A stretch of DNA of 64,000 nt, from contig CM046876.1 of NCBI GenBank assembly GCA_025667525.1, positions 479,466,557 to 479,530,556 of the forward strand. Reading direction: 5' to 3'. The translations under genes were made by a program, and so were the position numbers. The notes beneath the pieces are model-generated. The model was not told the origin of the DNA. It saw only the letters and a list, made by a program, of their open reading frames with translations, and made no database searches. The stretch comes from Glebionis coronaria (lineage: Eukaryota > Streptophyta > Magnoliopsida > Asterales > Asteraceae). Below, one piece after another: positions 38,537-50,419 of the stretch; positions within the stretch are counted from its first letter, which is position 1, and every line of letters starts with the position of its first letter.

Positions 38537-41500
38537 TTAAGGACTAGGAGGAATCTTACAAACCTTTTCATATTGGTAATAAATCAATCTGATCAAGTCT
38601 TTTGCCACGTCACTTGAATAATCAATTTCCAGCTGAGTGTTCTTCATCTTCTCCAAGATAGCCTTGGATATGAAATACTGACCATCCACAAGTAGATACT
38701 CAGCAAACTTTATAGAACTCAAATGGTAAACACCAGCAGCTGAATATAATCTCCATTGAAGACCACTGAGGTCATCTTCAAGATCCTTCCAAATAGCAGG
38801 ATCCTCATCTTTTGGTCCACACATTCTTTTGAATGTGGACCACAGTTTTATTCCATTAGCTGAAGTTGGTGCTTCAGCCTCATACTTGTTCTCCAGCAAC
38901 CTCCATAGGTCTACCAAGTCTTCTCTATCACAACTTACAAACAAAGATATAAGAGTGGTAAAAGTGTGTACCTCTTCGCCATACCTGCCAATTTTCTAAA
39001 ACCCACATTCATCTTCTTCATAGCTCACAATTGGGTTCCTGGAATCTAGTGGTAACACTTGCACTATATCTGAAGCTTCTAATGGTGAGAGCTTGAGACT
39101 CTTTCTTATGACAGCTTCACTTGGATATAGTGGATCCATATCTTTGGGAAACTCAAGAGAAATTCCCTTTTTCACTGGTCTGGGAACAAACATAGCTTTC
39201 TTGAGCTCCATTTCTTCTGCAAGTTCTTCCTTTCTTTCATCAGAAAGAAGTCTGAGAGTGTTTGCTTCCTGCACTCTCACCCAAATGGGATAAGCCTTGC
39301 ATTCCAACTCATCAAATGTCAATGCCCTTAATTTCTGATAAGTCCATCCTACTCCATGACATCTGAGCAACATGCAATATAACTCCCTTCTATCCCTTTT
39401 CAATTCTGAGAGAATATTGCTTGCCTTGTGTTTCAAAATTACCTGGCAATCCTTTTGAACTCTGAGGAGAATTTCCAAACCCCATATTTGATCTGAAGTG
39501 GTCAAGTATGGATTCTCCATACATCTTTCTTCCCAAGCATTATACATCTGAACCACCTCTGGCATATCAAAGTCAACCTGCAATTTCAATTCTCTCAATT
39601 TCTCCTTGGCCAACTCATCTCCATATCTATAATCATAACACTTGAGTCTGAGCTAGCTCCATCACTTCCCTCTTCTGAAGTAACAACAAATGGTGACTCT
39701 TTCACCTCCTTCTTATCTTGTTCCATAATTTGTGCAGCCAATCTTCTATCAAATTCAATTTGGGCTGCATTCTTTGGAACAATCTCTTCCACCATAATAC
39801 CCTTACCCTTATCTAGTGGATCAATTGTTGGTAAAGTAGATGGTGATACCTGTGAAGAAACCTCCTTGATGATGGATGATGAGTGGGATACATCACCCTC
39901 ATGTGCAGGTCTGTCAACGCCCAATTTTGTTCTATCAGCGCCCAAAATATTTCTGTCAGTGTCCAAATTCTCCTTGTCAACGCCCAAAATTCCTGCCTCA
40001 TCGCCTTTTGCAATCTCCTCCAACATGGCTGTAAATGATAAATTCAAGTTGGTAGGAGAGACTAAGGACGTATCAAAACCTGTCTGTTTCTTCAAACTTG
40101 TAAGGGCCTCAGCAACATCCAAAGATTGACCATCATGGCTGCCCTTATCACTCAGATTTATTGGATCTTCCTCCCCTTTGGAAGATTCCTCCATACATCT
40201 TCTTGCACTTGCAGTCTCCAAAACAACAATCATCTCCCTCAATTGCTTGAGTTCAAGGCCTTGTGAGCTGACAACTTGTACCAAGTCTGCATTTTGCTTT
40301 TGCAAGCTCATGCAGACTGCCGTCAATTCAAGTAGGGTCATTAGTTCCAATCTGCCCTCTTCTAAAATGGGGATTTGACCTCCCAAGTCAGATTCATTGG
40401 GCATGGATGAGGACTTAATGATGGTGGGACTGCCTTGGCCAGCATCTAAGCCAGAACCAATAGTCCCAGCCTCATCCATATCACCAGCCACACTTGTGGT
40501 GGTGGTTCTCTCTACTACATGGCTAGGACCACCAGAGGAGAACACTCCAGTAGTCCTTTGGCGTTTCATCAACCTATATTCAGGGGGTGTGGAAGATGGT
40601 GTGGAAGATTGGGTGGATGTGGGTTGGTTAAGGGGTGTTTGGGTGTGTGAAGGTTGTGTGTCAACGTTGAAAATAGGCACATCAACGCCAACATTTAACG
40701 TGTCAGCGTTGAAGGGTTCTTGGTCAATGTGCATATGTTCAGGTGAAGGTAATGGTTCAGGTATTGGGTCAATTTGGGGTTGGGGGTCTGGTTGGGGTTG
40801 TGCTGCTGCAATAACAGCAAGCATAGCTTGGGTTAAAGGTAGGTCACGATGGGGTGGTGAGTTCATCTTCATAAAAATAGCTTTCTTTTGCACAGGGATC
40901 TCATAAAAATCATTATGATCCCTTGTGCAGTATCCTTGAATATCAAAAATCATTTGCAAAAATCGGGGATAAGCTAAAGTCATTTTGTTCCCCTTATTTT
41001 TACACATGCCCTCAAAAATCATTTTAGAATAATTAAATTTTTGCCCTGTTGTAATGCACACAATAGCACTTGCAATAGATATATTGATCTCATTGTATGC
41101 AGTGCATTTGGGACTCAAACATTATAGGAGGACATGTATGAGGTACTTCCAGGCCGGGGGAAACTCCTGTTTATGATACTTGTTTAAAGTACCTTCATCA
41201 GGAAAAGGATATCCCAAAGCCCTTAGTCCTTGTTCTATTTCATTAATGGGAAGGGTGGCTATACCATCAGCATCATCAAGATGCAAGGCTTGGCGTACCA
41301 AAGCCTCAGTAACCACCCAAGGTCTCCCATGAACAATATATGTCAATGTAGTCACTCTATTAACTGTTGAAGAACTAACAGTGTTCCAAAACTGTTTAAT
41401 ATGTGTGACAGGAATGAGTGGTGCATGAGAAAGAGCATACCTAAGAGGAGATGCGTTCAAATACGCCACCATTTGTGTGTATTGAGGAAACAGAGTATCA

Positions 41501-41579
41501 TCAGCTTCAAGATACGCGATCATGTTGTGTTGAGTTCTGAACCCAATTCCAATTCTGATGGTTTAAACTTTGGTGCCAT
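38537..41579 (-). pseudogene. Extra ORF downstream of copia pol
   Basis: The start MAPKFKPSELELGSELN at 41579 is followed by a one-base frameshift near 41526. It continues MIAYLEADDTLFPQYTQ, IKQFWNTVSSSTVN and WKYLIHVLL, a TAA at 41119-41121, then CTAYNEINISIASAIVCITT and YPRFLQMIFDIQGYC. A long Ser/Pro/Asp-rich linker ends in a frame change near 39600. Next come a region starting ELAKEKLRELKLQVDFDMPE, a TAG near 38995 and a final segment (CDREDLVDLWRLLENKYEAE, LQWRLYSAAGVYHLSS). I recognise this architecture from polyproteins of Asteraceae copia elements, in which the block follows RNase H. Its function is unknown to me. Two stops and two or more frameshifts make this copy dead. Confidence 0.7.
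39905..40712. repeat. GTCARCGY microrepeats inside copia extra-ORF coding sequence
   Basis: Four copies at 39908-39990 and three at 40658-40712 encode [LT]GVDR/GADR/NVD-like tetrapeptides (for example LGADRTKLGVDRPA), showing that the same DNA word occurs in coding sequence. Confidence 0.8.
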
Positions 41580-41859
41580 TGTTGAAAGCTGTTAAAATGG
41601 ATTGATGAAGATGAAGTTGATAAGAGAAAATTGTGTTAGACAAGAATTATAGATACCCTGTTTAAAAATAGGAGCCAAATTTATAGGAGAAGAAAATGCA
41701 TGTGATTGGCCCAAAAATAGGCAAGTATTTTCAAAATGCAATCATGAAAATATTGAAAAATTATAAGTTTATCTCATGCATTAAATGAAAAGTAACAACT
41801 CCCAAAATTACGGCCTAAAAATATGTCAAAAAGTAACAACTGGGTAGGACCCATTGAGT

Positions 41860-41985
41860 GTCAACGGTCAAAAATAACCTATCAACGCCCAACGGCTATA
41901 ATCTTATCAACGTTTGCCTATAGCCATGTCAGCGTCTAAATTGGTCACAACAACGCTTGAAAATATACTCGTCAGCGTCCAAAAA
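41860..41985. repeat. GTCARCGY microrepeat cluster in copia spacer, left part
   Basis: Six copies such as TGTCAACGGTC, TATCAACGCCC, TGTCAGCGTC and CGTCAGCGTCC. Confidence 0.85.
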
Positions 41986-42141
41986 TAAAAATGTTTAAAA
42001 ATGAAAAATGACCTTAACAAAGTAATTTAACCTAGAGAAGATAACCAAAAAGCTGATAATTATTATAGGGCGGCAAGCACTGTCCAGTTATGCACACTTG
42101 CTTAAGAAAGATAGACATAACCGTCCTCTAGTGTCCCTTGC

Positions 42142-45034
42142 TATAACACCCCCAACAAATGCTATGCGCAGCGGAACTACAACATTTGGGTGCTACGCAG
42201 TTATCATCACACATAAGCTATATTAAACGACTCAAAGAGACGTAAAAGTTTAAACATAAATTTAAACATTATTAAAATCATACAAGTCTACAGTCTTTCC
42301 AAATCCCAAGATAATGCTAAACAGAGTTTGCGTTAGGTCCCCACTGAATCTCAACCCAAAAGTACATTTTTGCTCACATGACAGAATAATAAAAAAAAGT
42401 TTTAAGTTAATTAAGGGTGGAAAAACAAGTAGACCGCCAAGCCACAACAACTTCCATCCTCGCATGCTCCGCTGCTATCAACCTTGGTTACCTGAAACAC
42501 ATGCTTAAAACTGTCAACACAAAGGTTGAGCGAATCTATAGGTTTATCAAATCATAAGTTGAACATAAGTATTAAAAACCAATCATGATCATTCAATAGC
42601 ATTGTCGCGCAAACAATCTATTATTCAAGGATATGACAATTGTGTTTAAGCTCATGACACTAATCCGTTAACTCAATCACCCGCGTAATAATTACCGGCG
42701 TGATTCAGATGAAACCAGTGCCCCTACTAAAGGCATCAGTTGCAATTATACCTTATTTCTTATCACAAATTATCCGTCCACAGGGGGTATCAACGTACTA
42801 GCCCTCGTCTCGGATAGGGTAGTCAACCCCATAGTACTATCACTTTGTATAAGCGGCTATTTCCCCCTTCGCAAGGGAAAGACAATAGTTAATAGTTCAT
42901 GAAATTAGGGCCTTTTGCAACTAGGTACTCAACACAATTTCAAGGCAACATTCGGGTCCAACAATCATTCATGACTTATGTTCATTTTCATTTAAATAGC
43001 ATGTATCCCCCTCGCGGGTAAAAACATTTGAAATAAGTAAAGAGTGAGGCTATAGACTCACCTTGCGTAGTAGTAGTGGTTCTAGTGAAGACGTAACGAG
43101 AAATGTCACCGACGACGTGGATGCCCGGGATAATCAAACACTTGACCTAAAAGTCAAAGTACGAAAACCAAATCAATACACCGCGTACATAATTTTACTA
43201 AACACACGCAATGCGAAACACTTAATGCTTATGAAAACTCACGCCAAAATCAAACAAGTAGTTGTTACTAGACTTATACCATTTATCAATGTTATTAAAG
43301 TTACTATCCATTTTATGGTTTCGCCGATACTTACCAAAAGTATGGGCTGTTTTCCTAGACTTATACCCTTTTATAAAATTTGGGAAAATTCTCAAAAATA
43401 CCTTAAGACCTGTAGAAAACCCATTTTTAATCCCATTAAAAGTTTTCACTTTTACGACCCGTTACTCAACACATTACTAAACCTACGTTTTTCGGACTGA
43501 TTTTGCACATTGACCAAGTTTGACTTATTTGACCCATTTGAAATATACCATTGACCCATACAACACCTAAGTCCAAAAATAGACTCACAATTGCAGGTTT
43601 GAGACCAAAAATCAACTTTCAATCATTTACCAAACTCTATCTATGGTCCCCGGGATTTGACCCAAAACCAAACATAATTTCGGATTATGTTGATTCTCAT
43701 CTCCCGGTACACGTATTTTCAAAATAACATAACTTTTGACTCGTTTGGAGTTAAAAGCTCTATCTTATACCGAAACGAGCGTCTCGACGACCACTACAAC
43801 TATATCCTACAATCACAACCTGGACCAAAAATTAAAACCACGAAAATAGCCCTAAACAATCTGTTTGAAAACGACTCATTCAAAATCACCTTTCTACTTG
43901 TTTTCAATCCATCCAAACATCACCTAAACCTAGATTAACCACTCATACCCATTCCCAATCACCCAAACAGCCTATAACACTATAACAATCGAATCCTCAT
44001 CAAAACCTAAAGCCTAAATCATACATGCAATTGGTTCCATTCATTCAAAAACATCTAAAACACAATCCTAAACATGAACCCACAACACAAAACATCAAAC
44101 TCATCAAACCACAACCAATCCCACTTTGGCCGTGGGTTTGGTGTAGCCAAAACACCCAAGAAAAACAGCCCTAACTCATTTTATTGATGATTCATCCTTA
44201 TAAACACATGAATTAAACATGTGTACCATTTAATTAGACCAAAATCCATTTTTGTAAAATCATAAATTTTTGGAAAGATTTCTTGATTGCATGTGTGTTT
44301 TTGTTTGTGGGATTTACTTACAAGGTGAATTAGAAGGTTGGTATTTGATTGGATTCTCCAAAAACCCAAGAAAAATAATGGTGGTGGTGGTTGTGTGGTG
44401 GGTGGCCGGCGGCCATAGGAGAGGGGAGAGGGGAACCCTAAAATTTTTGAATGAAAAATAGTGTGTGTGTTTTCCTTTCCATCTTTTTGTAAAAAGGGGA
44501 GGGGCCTTTCTTGCAATTTAGTTATTCTTTTGGCCTCACTTGTAAACGACTCTTATAAATAGCGGGAAACGACCTATTAGTCGACTTGAAAATTTTACGG
44601 AAGTCGGGGGTTGTCCCAAACACTCGAAAATACTTTTAAATGGTTCAAACGCACACAAAACGAATATACACATGGTTCCGACTCGACTTAACACGTAATA
44701 AAAATAAAAATCTCGAAAAACTCAAATATCGATCAATCGATAATAAAAGATAAATTTTGGGCATCCGTCGATATCGTAGTCGTCATCGATTCTTCTTAAA
44801 TCGTCAAATGTTAAAATTACGACCGTAAACGTTGGTTTCAATTTAAACCGTCAAATATATAGCAAACGAAACTTCTTAAAAATTTCAAAAATATTCGTAA
44901 AATAGGATTAAATAAATAACGTTGGGCTCGGGATATCACATCCTCAAGTGAGTCGCGACTTAAGAGAGATGCTCATACTGAACAACTCTTGAGACAATAA
45001 CTTAGCATCATACGACACTTTCACGGGTATCACA
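42142..45034 (-). repeat. 3' LTR of the Ty3/gypsy element
   Basis: 2893 bp. It differs from the other LTR by scattered single bases, about 1% or less by eye (for example GTCAACACAAAGG against GTCAACATAAAGG). The frames inside it occur in both LTRs and have no domain. Confidence 0.92.
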
Positions 45035-45047
45035 TCCTTCCCTCCTT
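45035..45047 (-). other. Polypurine tract of the Ty3/gypsy element
   Basis: On the minus strand AAGGAGGGAAGGA directly precedes the LTR start TGTGATACC. It primes plus-strand synthesis. Confidence 0.8.
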
Positions 45048-45059
45048 AAGGGAGCGACG

Positions 45060-45600
45060 TCCCGGCGCTCTCCGGTTCTTATACTCGCATTTCGTACTAC
45101 TAGAAAGATGGGGGTACTTCTTACTATAGAGGTATTCACGTTCCAATATGGACTTCGGTTCACGTCTCGGGTTCCATCACACCTTCAAAATGAGTGTTAT
45201 ACCTTGCTTAAATCTCTTAACATCTCGATCCATGATCTCCACTTCAATTTCCCAATTTCTTCCTACGCTCCTCGCGGTTACCAAGTGATTTTTAATTTAC
45301 ACCATCTCTTCCGTAGCCTCTCGAATCATTTCGAGCCCAATCAACTGGCTTTTTCTTACTTCACTCTATCCAACTGGCGATTCACATTTTCATCATCATA
45401 ATTCCTCAAAGGCTGCAACTTCAATGCTAACAAGGTAAAAGTCGTTGTACAAAGATACTACCAAGGACAAGTGTTGATCTCAACAACTATCAAAATCAAT
45501 CACACACGTTCGGAGCATGTCTTCCAACTTTCGAATCGTCCTTTCACTTGGTTCATCGTCTCATAAAAACAATTAATCATAAAGAAAATCACACGGGTCG
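45060..45600 (-). pseudogene. Ty3/gypsy (chromovirus-like) integrase C-terminal remnant
   Basis: On the minus strand the trace reads SERTIRKLEDMLRTCVIDFD (about 45580-45520), then EVEIMDRDVKRFKQG, a TGA in place of Arg, then WNPRREPKSILERE and KKYPHLSSS close to the polypurine tract. These correspond to ERTIQTLEDMLR, the 'IMDREVKRL...VRWN..RG.E.TWERED' tail and KYPHLF of plant Ty3/gypsy chromoviruses. The integrase core, the segment between the two parts, and RT/RNase H/gag are missing or too diverged to read. Integrase inserts the DNA copy; here it is inactive. Confidence 0.7.
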
Positions 45601-48600
45601 CACATAACCCCATCGAAAAACGTTCAGAATATAAAAGACGAAGTAATTATTACTAGTCGTACAAAATCACCTTATCGCAATATTAGGTGCATACAAACCT
45701 ATTTCATCAAAAACGAATTCATCGATACGCTAATCATTCGGCGTATACATAACTCTCTCAAAAACATCACAATCCAATCAAACACAAAAGCCATAATAAA
45801 ACACATATAACCACATTACGATATGTTTGCAAAAATAGCCAAACCATGCCAAGTTAATCAGTTCAATCAAGTTAACCCATGCTTGCTAATCAGCCAAGCC
45901 ATGATAAAATAAGAATATTTGACATGATTCTCGGATGAGTCCAGTCAAAAGAAAATTGCAAGTTTAAGAAGGTTCACAGCTTGCCAGCTATGGATGCATA
46001 TCCATAAGAAATAAAATACAAACATATGTCATCGCAGGGTGCTCACACACGGATCCATACCCAAAAGATATTACAAGAACACCATCTCACTTCGTCCCAA
46101 ACGTGGTCAAAATCTCAATAAGCATCATCGTTCACAGTAAAAGAAAATATATTACATGGCACATGTTCTCCATGACCGGACTTCATTGGACAATGTCGTC
46201 TCAAGTTCTCACAACTTACGATCACTCGTCCAGATCACTTACCACATAAATACATAAAAGGCAATGGTTTACCACAAAAACATCAACTATAGATATCTAT
46301 CGTTTAACCATCGATAATCAAGGATGGTTGAGTCAAGCAAAGAGGATTCCTCACTTAAATAAACGAAAACGACAATGGAATTGTCTTCCAACTACCGATG
46401 CACAGTTAGTAAACTGCAACAGTTTATCGCGTGTCGTTAAACATGTCAAAAGAACGAGAAAATAAAATAAATAAGGTACGATACGTTTGATGTAGGAGAA
46501 GTCTTCGTCATTCCCCTCAGAGTCACTTGAACTCTGCTTTCCTCTACTTTGGCAGTCTTCTACTCTTGTTTAAAACTTCTTCTCAGTGTCGGTACGAGTC
46601 CCTTTGGTATTTCATCAACACCCTCGTGATTCCGATGAAATTCGCACGTTACACACACACATAAAAACATTTTCCAAAATTTCTCGGTCACAGTGACTTA
46701 CTAAGTCAACGCCAAACAAAAAGAAAAGATTTCAAAGAACACAAGAAAATTCAAAAATTTTCTTTAAGAATCAAAGAAATTACGACGACTTGCAAAAATG
46801 ATCCACCATTTAAAAAAAAAGAAACGTTCTCATCCAAACGTTTATCAAAACACTAAAAGTTTCAAGATAACCAATTTGTATGACACGATAGTGCCCTTCC
46901 TAAACTATGCATAATTAGCTAGATCATGCATACTTAAGGGTCAAGCAACGACAGTTAACAGAACAGGACTCTTCCCGAATTATGCATAGTTAGCTAAGCT
47001 GTGCATAATTGAGGATCGAGTGACGACACAAACATTATTATTACATGCCAAATATGACTACGAAAGTTTTCGACCTAATCTTCAAAATAATTAAACCATT
47101 TGAAATGGAATTTGAAATGGGAAAATATTGTTACCATCGTTTTAAGAAACACGTCAAACATTTTTCGTCCATTTTGAAAACGTACTATTACTTTGCCTAT
47201 TTATGAGAAAAATTAAATAAATAAATAAATAAATATATCGACACCATTTACATTTGGTTAAACGAAACATTTCACACTCATACATATTTTCAAAATAGAC
47301 TACTCACCACTCAATGGTAAGGTGGTTCAGGATTAAAGATCATTGCAAGCACAACAAGTAATAATAAAAAAAAAATCGAAAATCAATGAGATCGAACTAG
47401 GTAAACAAGCAATATAATTTCCAACTGAAATTAACTACATTAGAAATGAAAATACTTCAAACATATGACAAAAGTCTTGGGATAACAACAGCGATCTACG
47501 AATACATGGGGTAAAAATTGAATATCAGCACAAGCGTCAAAAATAAAACAACAATCATAATTCCCATCGTCTCGGGTTGCACACACATTCCACCAAGGGT
47601 AAACGGGGAGAGAAGAATAATCACTTGGTTAAATAGAAACAATTTCACCAGAAAGATCGAGTTCTTTCACCTCTACAATTCGGTAAAGCGGCTTCGCCTC
47701 CTCGCTTTTGTTCAATATAAATAAATAACCAATTTAATGAATATTTATAGCATCATTCAAGTAAATACAGAATTTTAGGTTCCATTAACCGTAAGAAGAA
47801 AAGTCACAACGTCCATGAACAGGACAAAATATACCGGGTGACATACCCTCATAATCAAGTACTAGCGAAGTAGCAATCCAAAAATAGATATAATAATAAT
47901 GGTTTCATACCATAGACAATATTAAAATAAACAATTCACACTACTACCCAAATTTAGATATAGACTCATAAAATCAAAGAAGGGATGTCAGACGATCGAA
48001 CCATTGTGACTCAAAACATTATATATACATCTTTATTAAATAATATACAAGTAGGCGTGGGTTGTATAATCCAGTTGCGTATAATAATTAGTGTTACCTT
48101 GTACATTGTAAAACCGAACATTTACACATTTTTAATTTGTGTTACACCATTAAAGAATTTATACCTTTCATTTTCCAATCTTTACAACGTTTTCATTTTT
48201 GGAAAAATTTAAATCTCTCGGCAATTATTAACATTAGTAGATGCGGTGACTCGGTCATTATAATTGGTGAAATCGTTAGGTTTGAAAATCTCCATACTTG
48301 TGTCAAAACCTCATTAATATCAATATTTTAAGTACCAAAAACGTACATAGTAAGAATTTTCAAAGTTTCTCATTACTGTTATTAAGACTTATATCATTAC
48401 GTATATACAAATATCTAAAATAACTCAATCTAGTCCAATTAACCCTTAAGAATCAACCTTTGACTTTATTTATACACATGTCTTCCTTAAAACTGTTTTG
48501 TTAAATCATATTCGCGTAATTCGACCCAGATGCTAAAGAGGTTTCACGTAGTATCATTTCAGATAAATTACTCATTTTAGTCGACACTTGAATCTCGATA

Positions 48601-50400
48601 ATAATAATAATAATGGAGGTGATCAAAATGCTTATTTCAATTAATTCTAGAATATATAAAATTCAACTTTTAATCTTTAGCTCGTTATCAAACAATTTTA
48701 AAATTAACACATCTCACAGCGGAATAAAATAACGTCCCATCAATATTTAGTAATTTGTTTCAAGCATTATAATTTCATACTTAAAGTGTATATTCCAATT
48801 TTAACCCAGTTTATTTACTACAACGAGTAACGTGTTCTAGTTTATACCAATGCATATAACATGACCTTATGTTTAAGATTAAAATCAGTTTTGCAAAGTC
48901 TCTAGCTCCAAAATACGTGGTAAATTTTTCTATTCATGTTCTATATTACAAAATACGCCCAAAAGTTTGCTACATTGACCCGAAAACTAATTCATACTAA
49001 ATCCAAAGTTACATATACTCAACAGTCATATCATAAATTTTATTATAAACTCCCTTTTCAAATTATATTAAACAAATCTTAACAAATCCATCACTAGCTT
49101 CTAGTATCAAATTATTAATATATAAAAACAAGGATTTTACGAGTAATATAAATTACTTATTATGATCTACCAACCAAGGTTAAAAGAAAAATAATTTCAC
49201 TTTGTCCATTACTTCTCTACACTTATTTTTACTTGTTACAAGACACATCATAAGTCATTTCTATCCAAAAGTTTCATCCGCCAAGTATTAAATATGTAAA
49301 ACACTTTATGTTTTAAATCATTCGATCAACAAAGTTTAATGCTTATTTAACTCGCACAAATTCCGGACCTCGACATGTAAAATATCGAATTCAAAATAAT
49401 GAAACAACAAAACAAAATGAAATAAACGAAGCGAGAATACGTATGTCAACTAAGTGTTGTTATCGGCCTCGGATGAGTCTCGAAATCGTACACCACAAAA
49501 TTAGCACAAAAACCAACCAAATTCCAAGTTATCACGCTTGATCACAACGCTAGTCTATTTTTTTTTTAAATGCAATTTTAAATTCAAGTAAAATGGTAAA
49601 CAATGATTAAATGGCAACACGCCTCAACCACGTTTTATAACACACACATGTGATTCGTCGCTACGATGTACGCATCGTTGATTATACTTCGTCTATATTA
49701 TAGTTACGCCAACTAACATATCAAACCCATAAGGAATAAAGGAAAATAAAGTAATACGTAAGTAAATTACGTTTCAAAAGAAAATGTCCAAAATGACACA
49801 TCGCGGTGCGATAACGACAATCGAGATCAATCTAGTCAGTATACAATATGTTACGAAGCGTTATTTACGTATCTAGAGTATCAAACGAGGTTCATATTCG
49901 GTTATCCGAACAATAAATTAATTATCAAGATTGATAATTAGCGGTAAGGTCGAATTCTCAACAAAACCGCATTTTAATGTACGATAATTACCCAAGGACC
50001 ATTGCTTCGCGTGCAACGCCTTTAAATACCATAGTATATACATACTTATACATACAACCATTCCTACATACACGTAGGATTACAACACGGTGTTACCATG
50101 TAATGCAATGTAGCCCGTTATGCCAATTACATGCAACATATAAGATAATCTTACAAGAATTTGCAAATTACGATGATAAGTACTCAACGTACACAACAAT
50201 ATATCTCAATATATATCAAAGTATTTACTTACTAAATACTATAGAATTCGTGTCAGTTTGAGGGATACATCTAAAATATAAAGCAATGCTAAAGAAAGCT
50301 TACCGGAGCCATGCAGGATAGTTGTGTGCTTGGACAATTTCTTACGACACCAAAAGTTATAGTTTAGGATTTTTCAAAATGACCTAGTTCTCTATAACTC
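45601..50400. other. Interior of the Ty3/gypsy element without readable coding sequence
   Basis: About 4.8 kb with only short frames on both strands (longest about 95 residues, none with a domain). Small repeats include TGCATAATTAGCTAG-like words (46905-47010), AAAT repeats (47212-47236) and AAT repeats (48598-48612). It behaves like the interior of a non-autonomous derivative. Confidence 0.55.
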
Positions 50401-50417
50401 ATGGCTCTGATTACCAA
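50401..50417 (-). other. Primer binding site of the Ty3/gypsy element
   Basis: On the minus strand, two bases after the LTR, TTGGTAATCAGAGCCAT matches the initiator-Met tRNA site TGGTATCAGAGCC with one extra A. Confidence 0.72.
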
Positions 50418-50419
50418 TC

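Noticed and set aside
43063..44516. ORFs of 63-145 residues in the gypsy LTR, repeated at 51342-52796
   Set aside because: They lie in both LTRs, show no domain, and are chance frames in a non-coding repeat.
47518..50261. Plus-strand ORFs of 64-94 residues in the gypsy interior
   Set aside because: AT-rich chance frames opposite the element's coding strand.
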